Positions 8,657-16,785 of a stretch of DNA of 62,097 bases are shown in pieces. Where the stretch lies: positions 1-62,097 of IMG/VR virus record IMGVR_UViG_3300018041_000006; one strand, given 5' to 3'. Every line of letters starts with the position of its first letter. Positions within the stretch are counted from its first letter, which is position 1. The notes beneath the pieces were generated by a model. It saw only the letters and a list, made by a program, of their open reading frames with translations. It did no database searches and was not told the origin of the DNA. This stretch comes from a virus. The translations under genes were made by a program, and so were the position numbers.

Positions 8657-10155
8657 CCATCAAATTTAACCTTTTTGATGTCATATTTAAACTTTTGTTC
8701 TTTATAAATTTTTTGTCTAGCCTTTGAGTGCCTCATTAAATAATTATCCCAGTCCGGTGAAGTTATATCATCGACAAAATCTATAATCGTAACACTGTCT
8801 TTTGATTCATGCTGTCTAAGTCCTCTACCAATAGACTGCCTAATAATTACTTCTGATTTAAACGATTCCGTAAAGAAGATATTGTGAATCTTTTTAATTG
8901 AAATACCGGTAGAGAAGGTACCATAGCTGGCAACGATAACAACTTCATCTCCTGCTTCCATTTTCTTTTTATATTCTTCGCGTATGTCTTTATCGGTTCC
9001 ACCATCAACATAATAAATCGTTTTATCGCTCTCCTGTCTAAGCTTTTCGTATATTTTTTGGCCATGCTCAATGCGGTGGAAAAGTACAAGGGAATTGCCA
9101 CGTACTCTGGAAATAATGTTGCAAATAAAGTTAAGGCGGCCTGGTGAATTAATAATATAATTTTGTTCAAATTTAAATACGTCTTTATTTTCATATTTGT
9201 TATGTGCCATTTCGCGAAATGCCTCTTTTGCACCGTCAGGAGCATAATCCATTTCAATAACTTTTACGTTACATTTTGCAATATGTCCTTCATTCTGAAG
9301 AAAATTTGCGCTTACTTCAGTAATAAGAGGTCCGGTATATGCCATTAACGTTAGCCTATCGAGAGTTCCTGATTTTGGAATGGTTCCAGAAAGACCATAT
9401 CTATATTCTGCATTTTTACATTTTGATAAAATTGTTTTAATAGATTGAGATTTTGCTTTATGTGTCTCATCGATAATTACAGCGTCAAATTGGTCAAAAT
9501 ATTCATTTTTCTTTTTAATTAGTGATTGATATGTCCCAATTACTACATTCCGACCTGCTCTAATTGTTTGACCGCTATAAATTTGCTGTATTTTTATATT
9601 TACTTGATTTTTGTAATTATAATCCATAAAGTCTTCGCTTGCTTGTATTACAAGTGAAACGTTTGGGACAATAAATAAAATCTTTTCGGCTTTTTGTTTT
9701 TCTAGGATATATGCAACTGTTAAAAAAGAAATTAACGTCTTACCTGCAGAGGTCGCAAGCTCTGAAAGACATTTTCTAAATTTTAAAATATTAAATGCTG
9801 CTTCTATTTGGTAATCGCGAGGTGTAATCTCTGAATCTTTAAAAAAGTTTAGAACCCATTCTTCAAATCCATCCGGGGTAATTTCTTTATCAAATAGTCT
9901 AGAAATTCCATTAATTTTAAGTTCATATCCATAATCTTTACATATGTCCATAACTTCTTTCCATAATCCGGCTGGAATCCACTTATCATCTTTTACATAA
10001 GAAATATAACCATCCCACACTCCTTTTTTGACAAGTGGATTAAATCTCCACGAGTCAATTCTTTTTGTTAGTGAAATATTCAACTGTTCTAGTTCTAGTG
10101 AAGTTGCCTCATCTATCCTTAGTAGTTGATTGTTTTCGGTTAAACTGAGCTCCAT
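8647..10155 (-). CDS. uvsW: UvsW-like RNA-DNA / DNA-DNA helicase
   Basis: 502 aa, close to the length of T4 UvsW (about 500 aa). It is a superfamily 2 helicase: Walker A ATSAGKT near 134-140, DETH near 230, LSGTI after it, and the C-terminal RecA-domain motif QSIGRGLRQ. The N-terminal ~110 residues match the substrate-specificity domain position of UvsW (RFNPLVKKGVWDGYI). In T4 the enzyme unwinds R-loops and branched DNA, shuts down origin-dependent replication and promotes recombination-dependent replication. Its partner UvsY-like gene lies just upstream, the same pairing as in T4. It does not carry the shared leader. Confidence 0.93.
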   Translation of the reverse strand: MELSLTENNQLLRIDEATSLELEQLNISLTKRIDSWRFNPLVKKGVWDGYISYVKDDKWIPAGLWKEVMDICKDYGYELKINGISRLFDKEITPDGFEEWVLNFFKDSEITPRDYQIEAAFNILKFRKCLSELATSAGKTLISFLTVAYILEKQKAEKILFIVPNVSLVIQASEDFMDYNYKNQVNIKIQQIYSGQTIRAGRNVVIGTYQSLIKKKNEYFDQFDAVIIDETHKAKSQSIKTILSKCKNAEYRYGLSGTIPKSGTLDRLTLMAYTGPLITEVSANFLQNEGHIAKCNVKVIEMDYAPDGAKEAFREMAHNKYENKDVFKFEQNYIINSPGRLNFICNIISRVRGNSLVLFHRIEHGQKIYEKLRQESDKTIYYVDGGTDKDIREEYKKKMEAGDEVVIVASYGTFSTGISIKKIHNIFFTESFKSEVIIRQSIGRGLRQHESKDSVTIIDFVDDITSPDWDNYLMRHSKARQKIYKEQKFKYDIKKVKFDGDI

Positions 10156-10182
10156 TCATGGCACAGTTTTTTTCTTTACCTA

Positions 10183-10611
10183 TTACAGATCTTTAAGTGC
10201 TAATCTGTTTCGGATGGCAAAACCCATATTATCTAGAGTTTTTACCGATTCTCTAAAAAATTCTAGTTGATTTTGAAGATGTGATAAAATAATATTATCG
10301 TCAGCTAAATCTGCTTCTAAGAATTTTTCTTTCTGTTTTTCTCCTAATTTATAATCATATTCATAATACCTAATGTAAGCTTCTCGATACCTTTCAGCTA
10401 ATTTTTTTTGCTGCTCTTTTATTTTTACATTAATATATGCTATCTGATCAATTAGTATTTGTCTATTTGAAAGAACCATCGCAATAGTATCTTCCATTCC
10501 ATTTATATACCTAAGAGACTTAGATAGATCTCCTATCTTTTTAGTCCATTCGGACCGTTGGTCACTTAATTTTTTATCAAGTGCTAGTATTTTTTCTTTA
10601 CTATTTGTCAT
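10183..10611 (-). CDS. uvsY: UvsY-like recombination mediator
   Basis: 142 aa, close to T4 UvsY (137 aa). It is highly charged and helical throughout. The C-terminal third, ending in LDNMGFAIRNRLALKDL, resembles the T4 UvsY end (GFAIKHIQDMR region), and the preceding helices have the same character. UvsY loads the UvsX recombinase on gp32-covered ssDNA. The neighbourhood supports this: uvsW lies directly downstream and gp61 and gp32 lie just upstream. The gene starts immediately after the stop of the 74-aa gene. The assignment rests on remote similarity and position, so it is moderate. Confidence 0.6.
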   Translation of the reverse strand: MTNSKEKILALDKKLSDQRSEWTKKIGDLSKSLRYINGMEDTIAMVLSNRQILIDQIAYINVKIKEQQKKLAERYREAYIRYYEYDYKLGEKQKEKFLEADLADDNIILSHLQNQLEFFRESVKTLDNMGFAIRNRLALKDL

Positions 10612-10836
10612 TTAAAATAATGATTTATCTTTATTTCCTCCTTTTTTAATAAACTTACTTGCTTTCAGTTTTTTCTTATATTTAGGATTGTTTATTTGGA
10701 TATTTGACTCTTCATGAGAATACTCAGAAGCTCCAAATCCTAATAGCATTTTTAATCCTTTAAACCTGTCTCGGTCTTTATAGAAATCATCTAAATCATT
10801 ATCAACCATTTCAGTAATATCTTCTAAACGTACCAT
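10612..10836 (-). CDS. Small basic protein between primase and UvsY-like gene
   Basis: 74 aa. It begins MVRLEDITEMVDNDLDDF and ends with a Lys-rich tail (KYKKKLKASKFIKKGGNKDK). The first residues resemble the N-terminus of T4 UvsY (MRLEDLQEELKKDV), which is curious because the adjacent downstream gene looks like the rest of UvsY. The start overlaps the end of the primase gene by 13 bases and the stop abuts the next ATG, a tight translational coupling. The function is unknown. It may be an independent basic accessory protein of the recombination or replication machinery. Confidence 0.75.
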   Translation of the reverse strand: MVRLEDITEMVDNDLDDFYKDRDRFKGLKMLLGFGASEYSHEESNIQINNPKYKKKLKASKFIKKGGNKDKSLF

Positions 10837-11897
10837 AGATCTAATTGACTTGATGTAAAATACTTATCTAATTCCTTAATTGCAGGATTACTTAATTCAA
10901 AGCACTTAATGACCAAGTCATTTAAATCTTTTATATCATATGTATCTAATTTATTTTCTTTTAGAAATTTAGACCACATAAAAACAGATCTGCCTTTTTT
11001 AAGTTTTTCCATCATTTTCTTTTTACCAGTATCGTCGTTATCAAACATATACCTAACGGTTGCCATTTCATCGAACTCTTCAGTGTTGCGACCTGCTGTT
11101 GCTAACGCAATGCTATTAGTCATGAACTTGGCGTCAATTGGACCTTCAAACATAGTTACTGGACGCTGAAAGTTTACTTGCATAATACCAAATAGTGTTG
11201 ATAACTTTGTTACTTTTTCTAATTCCTCCTTTGATAGCTCTAGTTCTTTACCAAGCTCTTCATATAATTTAGGCAAATCATACGTTAAATATCTACTACC
11301 CTTGCCTTTCATTCTTCTACTTTGAGCAGACATAATCTTACCGTCTCCAGTAAAATTAAGAATCCATAAACGATTGTCTTTTGTGCTAAATAAAAACTCT
11401 TCGCTTTTTTTATGAAGCAATCTCTTTTTTAAGTAGAGCCAAATCCAATCTCCAGGTTCTATTTCTTTCGCACCAAATCCTTTTTTAAACTCATCGACTG
11501 TTATTGCTAAGTCACTTACACTTTGAAATACTGAGTGTGTTAGTGTGTCTGCCTGTGATGTTACTGATCGATTGTGTTTGATATAGTCAATTATCGTAAA
11601 TGAGTCCTCTGAATTAGGAAGTCTTACCTCGTGATCCTTTAGAAGGGTCTTAACGTCTGTGTGAGTTCCGCAGTTGTAACAATGATATTGGAGCGTGTCC
11701 CAATACATATTACCCCTCTTTTTAGTATCGTCATTATGCGAATCCCCACAATAAGGACATGCCATAGTAATTCTACCAGGCATGTCCTTTAGCATTTGCT
11801 TATTGGGGTTTGAATGTGCCGTCAGACATACGTCTTTCAGCGCTTTCATAATCTTTAATCTAAGCTCTTCAGTAAGTTGATTAGATGTCGAGGTCAT
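10824..11897 (-). CDS. 61: DNA primase (gp61-like)
   Basis: 357 aa, near T4 gp61 (342 aa). The N-terminal zinc ribbon is visible as C47, C50, C73 and C76 (CPYCGDSH and HCYNCGTH). The TOPRIM-like core is in the C-terminal half, with MFEGPIDAKFM and the acidic MFDNDDTGKK. It makes RNA primers for lagging-strand synthesis with the gp41 helicase and lies in the replisome. The start overlaps the gp32 stop by 17 bases, so primase and SSB are made from one transcript in a fixed ratio. In T4 these two genes are not adjacent, so this order is a lineage feature. Confidence is high. Confidence 0.93.
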   Translation of the reverse strand: MTSTSNQLTEELRLKIMKALKDVCLTAHSNPNKQMLKDMPGRITMACPYCGDSHNDDTKKRGNMYWDTLQYHCYNCGTHTDVKTLLKDHEVRLPNSEDSFTIIDYIKHNRSVTSQADTLTHSVFQSVSDLAITVDEFKKGFGAKEIEPGDWIWLYLKKRLLHKKSEEFLFSTKDNRLWILNFTGDGKIMSAQSRRMKGKGSRYLTYDLPKLYEELGKELELSKEELEKVTKLSTLFGIMQVNFQRPVTMFEGPIDAKFMTNSIALATAGRNTEEFDEMATVRYMFDNDDTGKKKMMEKLKKGRSVFMWSKFLKENKLDTYDIKDLNDLVIKCFELSNPAIKELDKYFTSSQLDLWYV

Positions 11898-12786
11898 TCA
11901 AGAAAGAATCTAGATCGTCTTCATTAGAGACATCAGTTGTAGTCGTCGAACTTGATGATACCGCCTCTGCGACTTTTTCTTTCTTAGGCTCTGTCTTTTT
12001 TGGAGCTGAAGATGTTGATACTTCTGTAATTGCATCACCTGGATTCAAGTACATTTTTAGTACGCCATTTACGAAATCGCGGGTTTCTCCATCCCATGCT
12101 TTATAGTCATAAGTTGCCAAAGATGGAGCAGTTTCCAACTCTCCTTTGATTGTACCCATAACTTCTTTGCTGCGTTCTGCTTCTTCTCCGTTAATAGTGA
12201 TTGCTGAACGAGAAGAAGAGAATTTAGACTTATCATAGTTATTGTACTCTCCCTGTCGTGTAATAATCAACTCGAAGTTTTTACCTTCAAAAAGGTCGAA
12301 TACTTGAGTTGGTTCACCGAAGTCTGGCTTCAATTCAGCGTCGATCTTTTCTTTGATTTTGTAACCGAACTTAAATACTTTGTAAGTTCCTTCTAGATCT
12401 GGATTTTGTGGATCCTTAATAATTTTAATCAAAGAATAATATTGCTGGCGACGCTTAAGCTTTTCAGAAGCTTTGCGATCTACTGCGCTATCACTGTTGC
12501 GCATTTTCCAGAATACATCTGCGATTGGGCATTTTTCACCAACTGTTGATGGAGAATCTACCAATTTACCGTTACCATTAGCATCTGTTAGCCAATGTAC
12601 GTATTTTTGAATAAGAGAATTACGTGGATTCTCTGGATTTGGAACGAATCGAATAAGTGCCTTATAAGTTCCGTCTTTGCCGTCATCTGCTGTTGGTTTA
12701 TAAACCTCATTTGCTGATGAACTTGCTTGGGGCTGATGCGTTTCTACGTCTTCTACACCCAAATTAAAAATGTCAAAATCTGCCAT
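11881..12786 (-). CDS. 32: Single-stranded DNA-binding protein (gp32-like)
   Basis: 301 aa, the same length as T4 gp32. The OB-fold core contains DPQNPDLEGTYKVFKFG, matching the T4 DPAAPENEGKVFKYRFG stretch, and NYDKSKFSSSRSAI, matching its NYDESKF stretch. A Ser/Thr-rich linker and the acidic tail DDLDSFLNDLDI follow; in T4 the tail recruits gp61, UvsY and the polymerase. The zinc-binding subdomain of T4 gp32 is degenerate: the whole protein has one Cys (in GEKCPIAD). It lies at the head of a replication operon behind a 299-base gap holding two promoter-like elements. Confidence 0.93.
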   Translation of the reverse strand: MADFDIFNLGVEDVETHQPQASSSANEVYKPTADDGKDGTYKALIRFVPNPENPRNSLIQKYVHWLTDANGNGKLVDSPSTVGEKCPIADVFWKMRNSDSAVDRKASEKLKRRQQYYSLIKIIKDPQNPDLEGTYKVFKFGYKIKEKIDAELKPDFGEPTQVFDLFEGKNFELIITRQGEYNNYDKSKFSSSRSAITINGEEAERSKEVMGTIKGELETAPSLATYDYKAWDGETRDFVNGVLKMYLNPGDAITEVSTSSAPKKTEPKKEKVAEAVSSSSTTTTDVSNEDDLDSFLNDLDI

Positions 12787-12830
12787 AATACTTAAAATTT
12801 AAACCTTTAATACTGTTAATGTTTGTGTAT

Positions 12831-12840
12831 GTTATATACC
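12831..12840 (-). promoter_or_regulatory. Promoter-like element before gp32 (proximal)
   Basis: The minus strand reads GGTATATAAC, 45 bases before the gp32 ATG. It resembles the recurrent GATATATAA element of this genome. No clear -35 partner is visible. Confidence 0.4.
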
Positions 12841-12980
12841 TTTAAATAATAATGTTTCACTTTACAAGGACAAGACACTTATTCTTTTTTGAACTTATGC
12901 GTTCTAACATTCCCTAATTTGGGCTATTGACTTTTAGAATTTAGTGCCAGTCGATTGTTAGTATTAAACATCATCGTATA

Positions 12981-12990
12981 TTATATATCT
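12981..12990 (-). promoter_or_regulatory. Promoter-like element before gp32 (distal)
   Basis: The minus strand reads AGATATATAA, identical to copies before other operons. It would give a leader of about 190 bases for gp32, long enough for a translational operator of the kind T4 gp32 uses on its own mRNA. A weak AT-rich dyad (TTTGAAA/TTTCAAA) lies at 13027-13045. Nothing else in the 12787-13085 gap is recognisable. Confidence 0.4.
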
Positions 12991-13085
12991 CTTATTTTGA
13001 TAGTTTCACTTAAGTTTTAGAACTTTTTTGAAACATTTTTTCAAAGCGTGCATATAACTTTCAGGTCTTTGAAGGAGAGATAAGG

Positions 13086-13739
13086 TTAGCTTTCCAGGCT
13101 TCTAGAAATCATTGCTGTCAGGAAGAAAGCGTCGACTAAATCATCAAGGGGCTTTGGAATCTTTTTCCCAAACTCTTGTTGTTTTATCCAAGAATATAAA
13201 GGGCTTTTCTCTAGATTTTTATCCTCAATTCTATTTTCTAAAAAGGCTTCAAATAATTGAGACTTATTCATATTTCCTTTCCCAGCAAACTTCTTAATCG
13301 AGGTTGGAGCGATGGTCATTAGGTCTTCGGGTTTTAGAGTCTTAAGAAGCTTTAGTTTTAAGATTGCTGCTCCGGCAGCCATATCAATCATATTATTAGT
13401 TCCCATCTTTGAACCATATGATGTACCTTCAAATGCAATTATAAAAGGCTCTCCTGAAAAACTGTCTTGTAAAACTAAATTGATAATATCATCAGCCATC
13501 CTATCATATCTTTTTATTTTAGATAGCTCGACACTTGAGAATTCATGTTCTTTTGTAAAATCAGGCTGACTAACAAGAGTTAAATCTTTTAATAAAGACA
13601 TTTCCTCTTGAAGAATTTGATCTTTTTTAGTACCAGTACCTGGCTTCATATAAGAAATAAAATGATAACGCTTACTCTTATCATTATAAAGACATATTCC
13701 CGGTGAATTAAGGGAATAATCAATAGCTAAATAATTCAT
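13086..13739 (-). CDS. RuvC-like RNase H-fold nuclease (Holliday junction resolvase candidate)
   Basis: 217 aa. The acidic residues of the RuvC/RNase H fold are in order: D7 in MNYLAIDYSLNSPG, E104 in IIAFEGTSYGS, and D199, D200 and D203 in KPLDDLVDAFFLT. RuvC enzymes cut four-way DNA junctions. T4 uses endonuclease VII (gp49), so this may be its functional replacement for clearing junctions before packaging. The neighbours fit a recombination role (gp32, gp61, UvsY-like and UvsW just downstream in the same direction). The start codon follows directly on the stop of a leader-bearing gene (TAA then ATG). Confidence 0.8.
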   Translation of the reverse strand: MNYLAIDYSLNSPGICLYNDKSKRYHFISYMKPGTGTKKDQILQEEMSLLKDLTLVSQPDFTKEHEFSSVELSKIKRYDRMADDIINLVLQDSFSGEPFIIAFEGTSYGSKMGTNNMIDMAAGAAILKLKLLKTLKPEDLMTIAPTSIKKFAGKGNMNKSQLFEAFLENRIEDKNLEKSPLYSWIKQQEFGKKIPKPLDDLVDAFFLTAMISRSLES

Positions 13740-14120
13740 TTACATGTTTTTTCCAAGAGCAGCGCCTAACGCAGCACCTACTAATCTTGAAGTTAAAAGG
13801 TCATAGAATACTCCTTTTTCAATACCTAAAACTTTTGCTACTAATTTACCAACTGATTTTCCAAGAGCAAATCCAGCAAGCCCTCCAAAAATAGATCCAA
13901 GTAGACCCTCATTAGTTAACTCATCATTAAATCTATTAATATCTACAATACCATCTTCATTGGTATATTCTAGCATAAATTCATCTAATGCTGCATCTAC
14001 TTTCTCCTCTAACTCTGGGCTCCATTCTTCTTGTAAACCTTCTGTTAAAATTCTTAGATCGTCTTCAGTAACTGACTGCTCTGCTAAGTATTCGTTAAAT
14101 GTTCTAATGTCCTTTCTCAT
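13740..14120 (-). CDS. Capsid-targeted glycine-zipper membrane protein
   Basis: 126 aa. The N-terminus MRKDIRTFNEYLAEQ is a shared-leader variant with LAE14. Further sites are LTE27|G and LTNE71|G. The last site lies exactly before a hydrophobic segment rich in spaced glycines and alanines (GLLGSIFGGLAGFALGKSVG, then LVGAALGAALGK). After cleavage, residues 72-126 would be a free glycine-zipper peptide able to insert in membranes. The acidic 28-71 part could hold it soluble or scaffolded before that. I infer an injected membrane-active peptide or a core protein. No homologue is recognised. Confidence 0.85.
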   Translation of the reverse strand: MRKDIRTFNEYLAEQSVTEDDLRILTEGLQEEWSPELEEKVDAALDEFMLEYTNEDGIVDINRFNDELTNEGLLGSIFGGLAGFALGKSVGKLVAKVLGIEKGVFYDLLTSRLVGAALGAALGKNM

Positions 14121-14130
14121 AATGTATATA

Positions 14131-14682
14131 TTAGTCTATTTCAAGTTCCAAATTTAGTTTGTTATAAAAGAATGTGATTTCAAAAGTACTAAATTCTGCT
14201 ATATTTTCACTCATATTAAGATTAAGCTCATTTATTGAGTTCATAATTGGCTTTTCAAACTTTAAATAAGCAACACTTGCACCTTCTGCATCTAATATTC
14301 TTAGAGTTAAATCTTGAGTAAACGCCTCCTTAGTACTTCTTGCATAATAATATAGTAGAGTGTCTTGAAGGATCCAATAGTTTATAAATCCATCTAATAA
14401 TTGCATTGTAACTGTAAACTGTCGCTCAACTGTGTTTTGAATAGGTACAGCTCCTCTGTGGTATCTAGTCGTACCGTCATTATCAGCCTGTGTCACTGGA
14501 TCAAATGAAATTCCAGGAACATTAATACCTTGTACTGAATAGTTAACAAAGTCTATTGGTTCTGCCATTAAGTTACCGGGTATCTTATTTAGATATTTAC
14601 GATACTTGTTAGCTACCTCTTCCGGAATAAAGTTTCTCGGAAACCTAAAATCATAGGTATTATTTCTACTATTTAAAATCAT
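14131..14682 (-). CDS. Tail-tube-fold protein (gp19/gp54-like)
   Basis: 183 aa. The C-terminal half alternates strands and a helix in the order of T4 gp19-type tube proteins: FTVTMQLLDGFINYWILQDT, then DLTLRILDAEG, then FSTFEITFFYNKL at the end. The first ~60 residues (RFPRNFIPEEVANKY) are extra. It follows the fibre and adhesin genes and overlaps the stop of the 700-aa gene by one base. It is probably a tube, tube-cap or baseplate-junction subunit. Similarity is by pattern only, so the exact T4 counterpart is open. Confidence 0.55.
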   Translation of the reverse strand: MILNSRNNTYDFRFPRNFIPEEVANKYRKYLNKIPGNLMAEPIDFVNYSVQGINVPGISFDPVTQADNDGTTRYHRGAVPIQNTVERQFTVTMQLLDGFINYWILQDTLLYYYARSTKEAFTQDLTLRILDAEGASVAYLKFEKPIMNSINELNLNMSENIAEFSTFEITFFYNKLNLELEID

Positions 14683-16784
14683 TATGCAATTTCAAAATTA
14701 CCTTTAAAAATCATAGTCTCTTCACTGCCATTATCTAACGCAATATAGAATGTTGTAGTTGACATAGATCTAATTTCAGAAATATTACCTTGGTCTATTC
14801 TAAACAATATTTCTCCAGAATTAATATCTATATTTTTATTAGGAACATGATTAAACCGTTTACGAACATTACCATCTACAAAATTTAAAGTAATATTTTC
14901 AACAGCATCAAAATTGATTAACTCTAAATCATCTCCTCTTTTTTTCGCGATTTTAAATTTATAGTAGGATGTAAAGGGTGCTATTGAAATAACTAAATCT
15001 TCTCCATTTACATAGTTTGGAGTATCAACATCTTCAATTGTTTCTAAGACACTAGAACCAGATTCATTAGATATTTGAACAGAATTTTGAGTAGCTACAA
15101 TATTATGTCTTTCAATAAAAGTTTTTACGTTTTTAGTTGTTCTAGGAATAGAAGCAATTATAGCATCTCTAACACTTCTGTTTTGGGATAGATTAGGTAA
15201 AGTATTAAATACTTCGGTGATAGTATTCCTTCCCGAAATCTTAACAGCTTGTAACTTTTTACCATATTTTCCAACCTTTGGATAGGTTAAACTTGCCCTC
15301 TTTACAATTTGAGTATTATCAGTTTCATTATAAATTCTCATAGTAACATCTATTGAGAAATTAACTGCGGTACTTGCATTCAGTACAACTGGTCTAAAAA
15401 TGATTGGAGTATCAAAATCTTCTACCTGTGTAAAGGTGGTGTCATATGTTTTAATTTGACTTAAGCCAATTTGTTCATATTGCTCAACGTCATACATTAC
15501 AATAATATCATCAGAACTAGTGTTAATTCTATTATTGATATATGCCTCAAATGCACTTGAACTGCCATCACGTTCTCCATAAATTCTAAAATAATCTCCA
15601 TCAGTAGCTTCTTCTACAACGGCAGTAAAGTCTTGGTACTCATCTTCTCTAGATACACTAAATTCATTTTCTTCTCCTAAATAAATATAGTCATACCCCA
15701 TTTCTGTAGATAACCTATCGATCAAGCTAAATTTTATAGTATAATTTGATGAAGGATCTAGATCAGAGCTTCCACCTGTATTATTACCATAGAAAAAATC
15801 ATTAAATTGTGGATTTTGATTAGCCAGAACAGTTGGAACTTTAATCTCTATGAATTTAGCAAATAAAGTCTCTCCTAAAATAAATGGTTTAGGATTAGAT
15901 ATTTCGTAGTTAGATTGATTTAAGTATACTAATTGTGTTAGATTATTTTGAATTCCTCCATTGCGATCTGCTAATATTTGAAATAGAAAACCTTCATAGT
16001 TTCTACTTGCAAAATTATAACCGCTTCTTAAATGAAGCCTTACAGAATCATATCTTATAAAATTAATATCATTAGATGCATTGGTCTGTGAACTTAATAA
16101 ATCACTTTCATTACCACCTAACCAACCTGAGTTATTATTAATATAATTAAATGTTTGATATTGTCCTGTTGAATCATAACCTAGAAGAGCCCATTTTGTG
16201 CTTTCTCCAGGAACTTGAACTGCATGATACCTACCTGATGAATGTCTAATATCGTTTCCAGTATCTTCATCTGGATTCGAAAACAAAGGATTCGCTTTTT
16301 CCGAAACATTAATTACACCACCTTTTAAAAGTAAAGAACTACTATCGTAATAATATTCAACAGATCCGTATGATGTTGGATTATATGTTAAAATGGTATT
16401 CCCACCAACAATAGCATATGAACTTGTTCCAATAACTCCATTTATTTTAAATAGACTAGGATCTGGAAGATAGCTTCCAGTCCCATCTCCTAAGTTAAAC
16501 TTATATGTTTTACCGACTTGTAATAATAATTTTCTAGCAGCAAAGTTTTCAATGGCTATATATCCATTGGTATATGTCACATCAAAATTAACGACTTCAC
16601 CTCCAAGCTCGTGTATTAAATGTCTCTTTGAAAAAGAATCTCCCGAAACAGTATCAAGAACCTTGATCTCACTACCATTATCATCAACCTCAATATCATA
16701 ATTCGTTGGGTTGGATTGATCGTGATAGATGAATTCTAAGAGTACATCTTCATCGATTCTAAAGTATGTTGATGATTGTGCCAT
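14682..16784 (-). CDS. Virion structural protein, fibre/baseplate region
   Basis: 700 aa. The protein is rich in Tyr, Asn, Ser and Asp and predicted mostly beta, typical of phage fibres and baseplate-attached proteins. The N-terminus is MAQSSTYFRIDEDVLLEF. No catalytic or binding motif was found. It lies between the DUF6808-like membrane-anchored gene and the tube-fold gene in the tail block. It may be a fibre, whisker or adhesin component. Confidence 0.75.
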   Translation of the reverse strand: MAQSSTYFRIDEDVLLEFIYHDQSNPTNYDIEVDDNGSEIKVLDTVSGDSFSKRHLIHELGGEVVNFDVTYTNGYIAIENFAARKLLLQVGKTYKFNLGDGTGSYLPDPSLFKINGVIGTSSYAIVGGNTILTYNPTSYGSVEYYYDSSSLLLKGGVINVSEKANPLFSNPDEDTGNDIRHSSGRYHAVQVPGESTKWALLGYDSTGQYQTFNYINNNSGWLGGNESDLLSSQTNASNDINFIRYDSVRLHLRSGYNFASRNYEGFLFQILADRNGGIQNNLTQLVYLNQSNYEISNPKPFILGETLFAKFIEIKVPTVLANQNPQFNDFFYGNNTGGSSDLDPSSNYTIKFSLIDRLSTEMGYDYIYLGEENEFSVSREDEYQDFTAVVEEATDGDYFRIYGERDGSSSAFEAYINNRINTSSDDIIVMYDVEQYEQIGLSQIKTYDTTFTQVEDFDTPIIFRPVVLNASTAVNFSIDVTMRIYNETDNTQIVKRASLTYPKVGKYGKKLQAVKISGRNTITEVFNTLPNLSQNRSVRDAIIASIPRTTKNVKTFIERHNIVATQNSVQISNESGSSVLETIEDVDTPNYVNGEDLVISIAPFTSYYKFKIAKKRGDDLELINFDAVENITLNFVDGNVRKRFNHVPNKNIDINSGEILFRIDQGNISEIRSMSTTTFYIALDNGSEETMIFKGNFEIA

Positions 16785-16785
16785 A

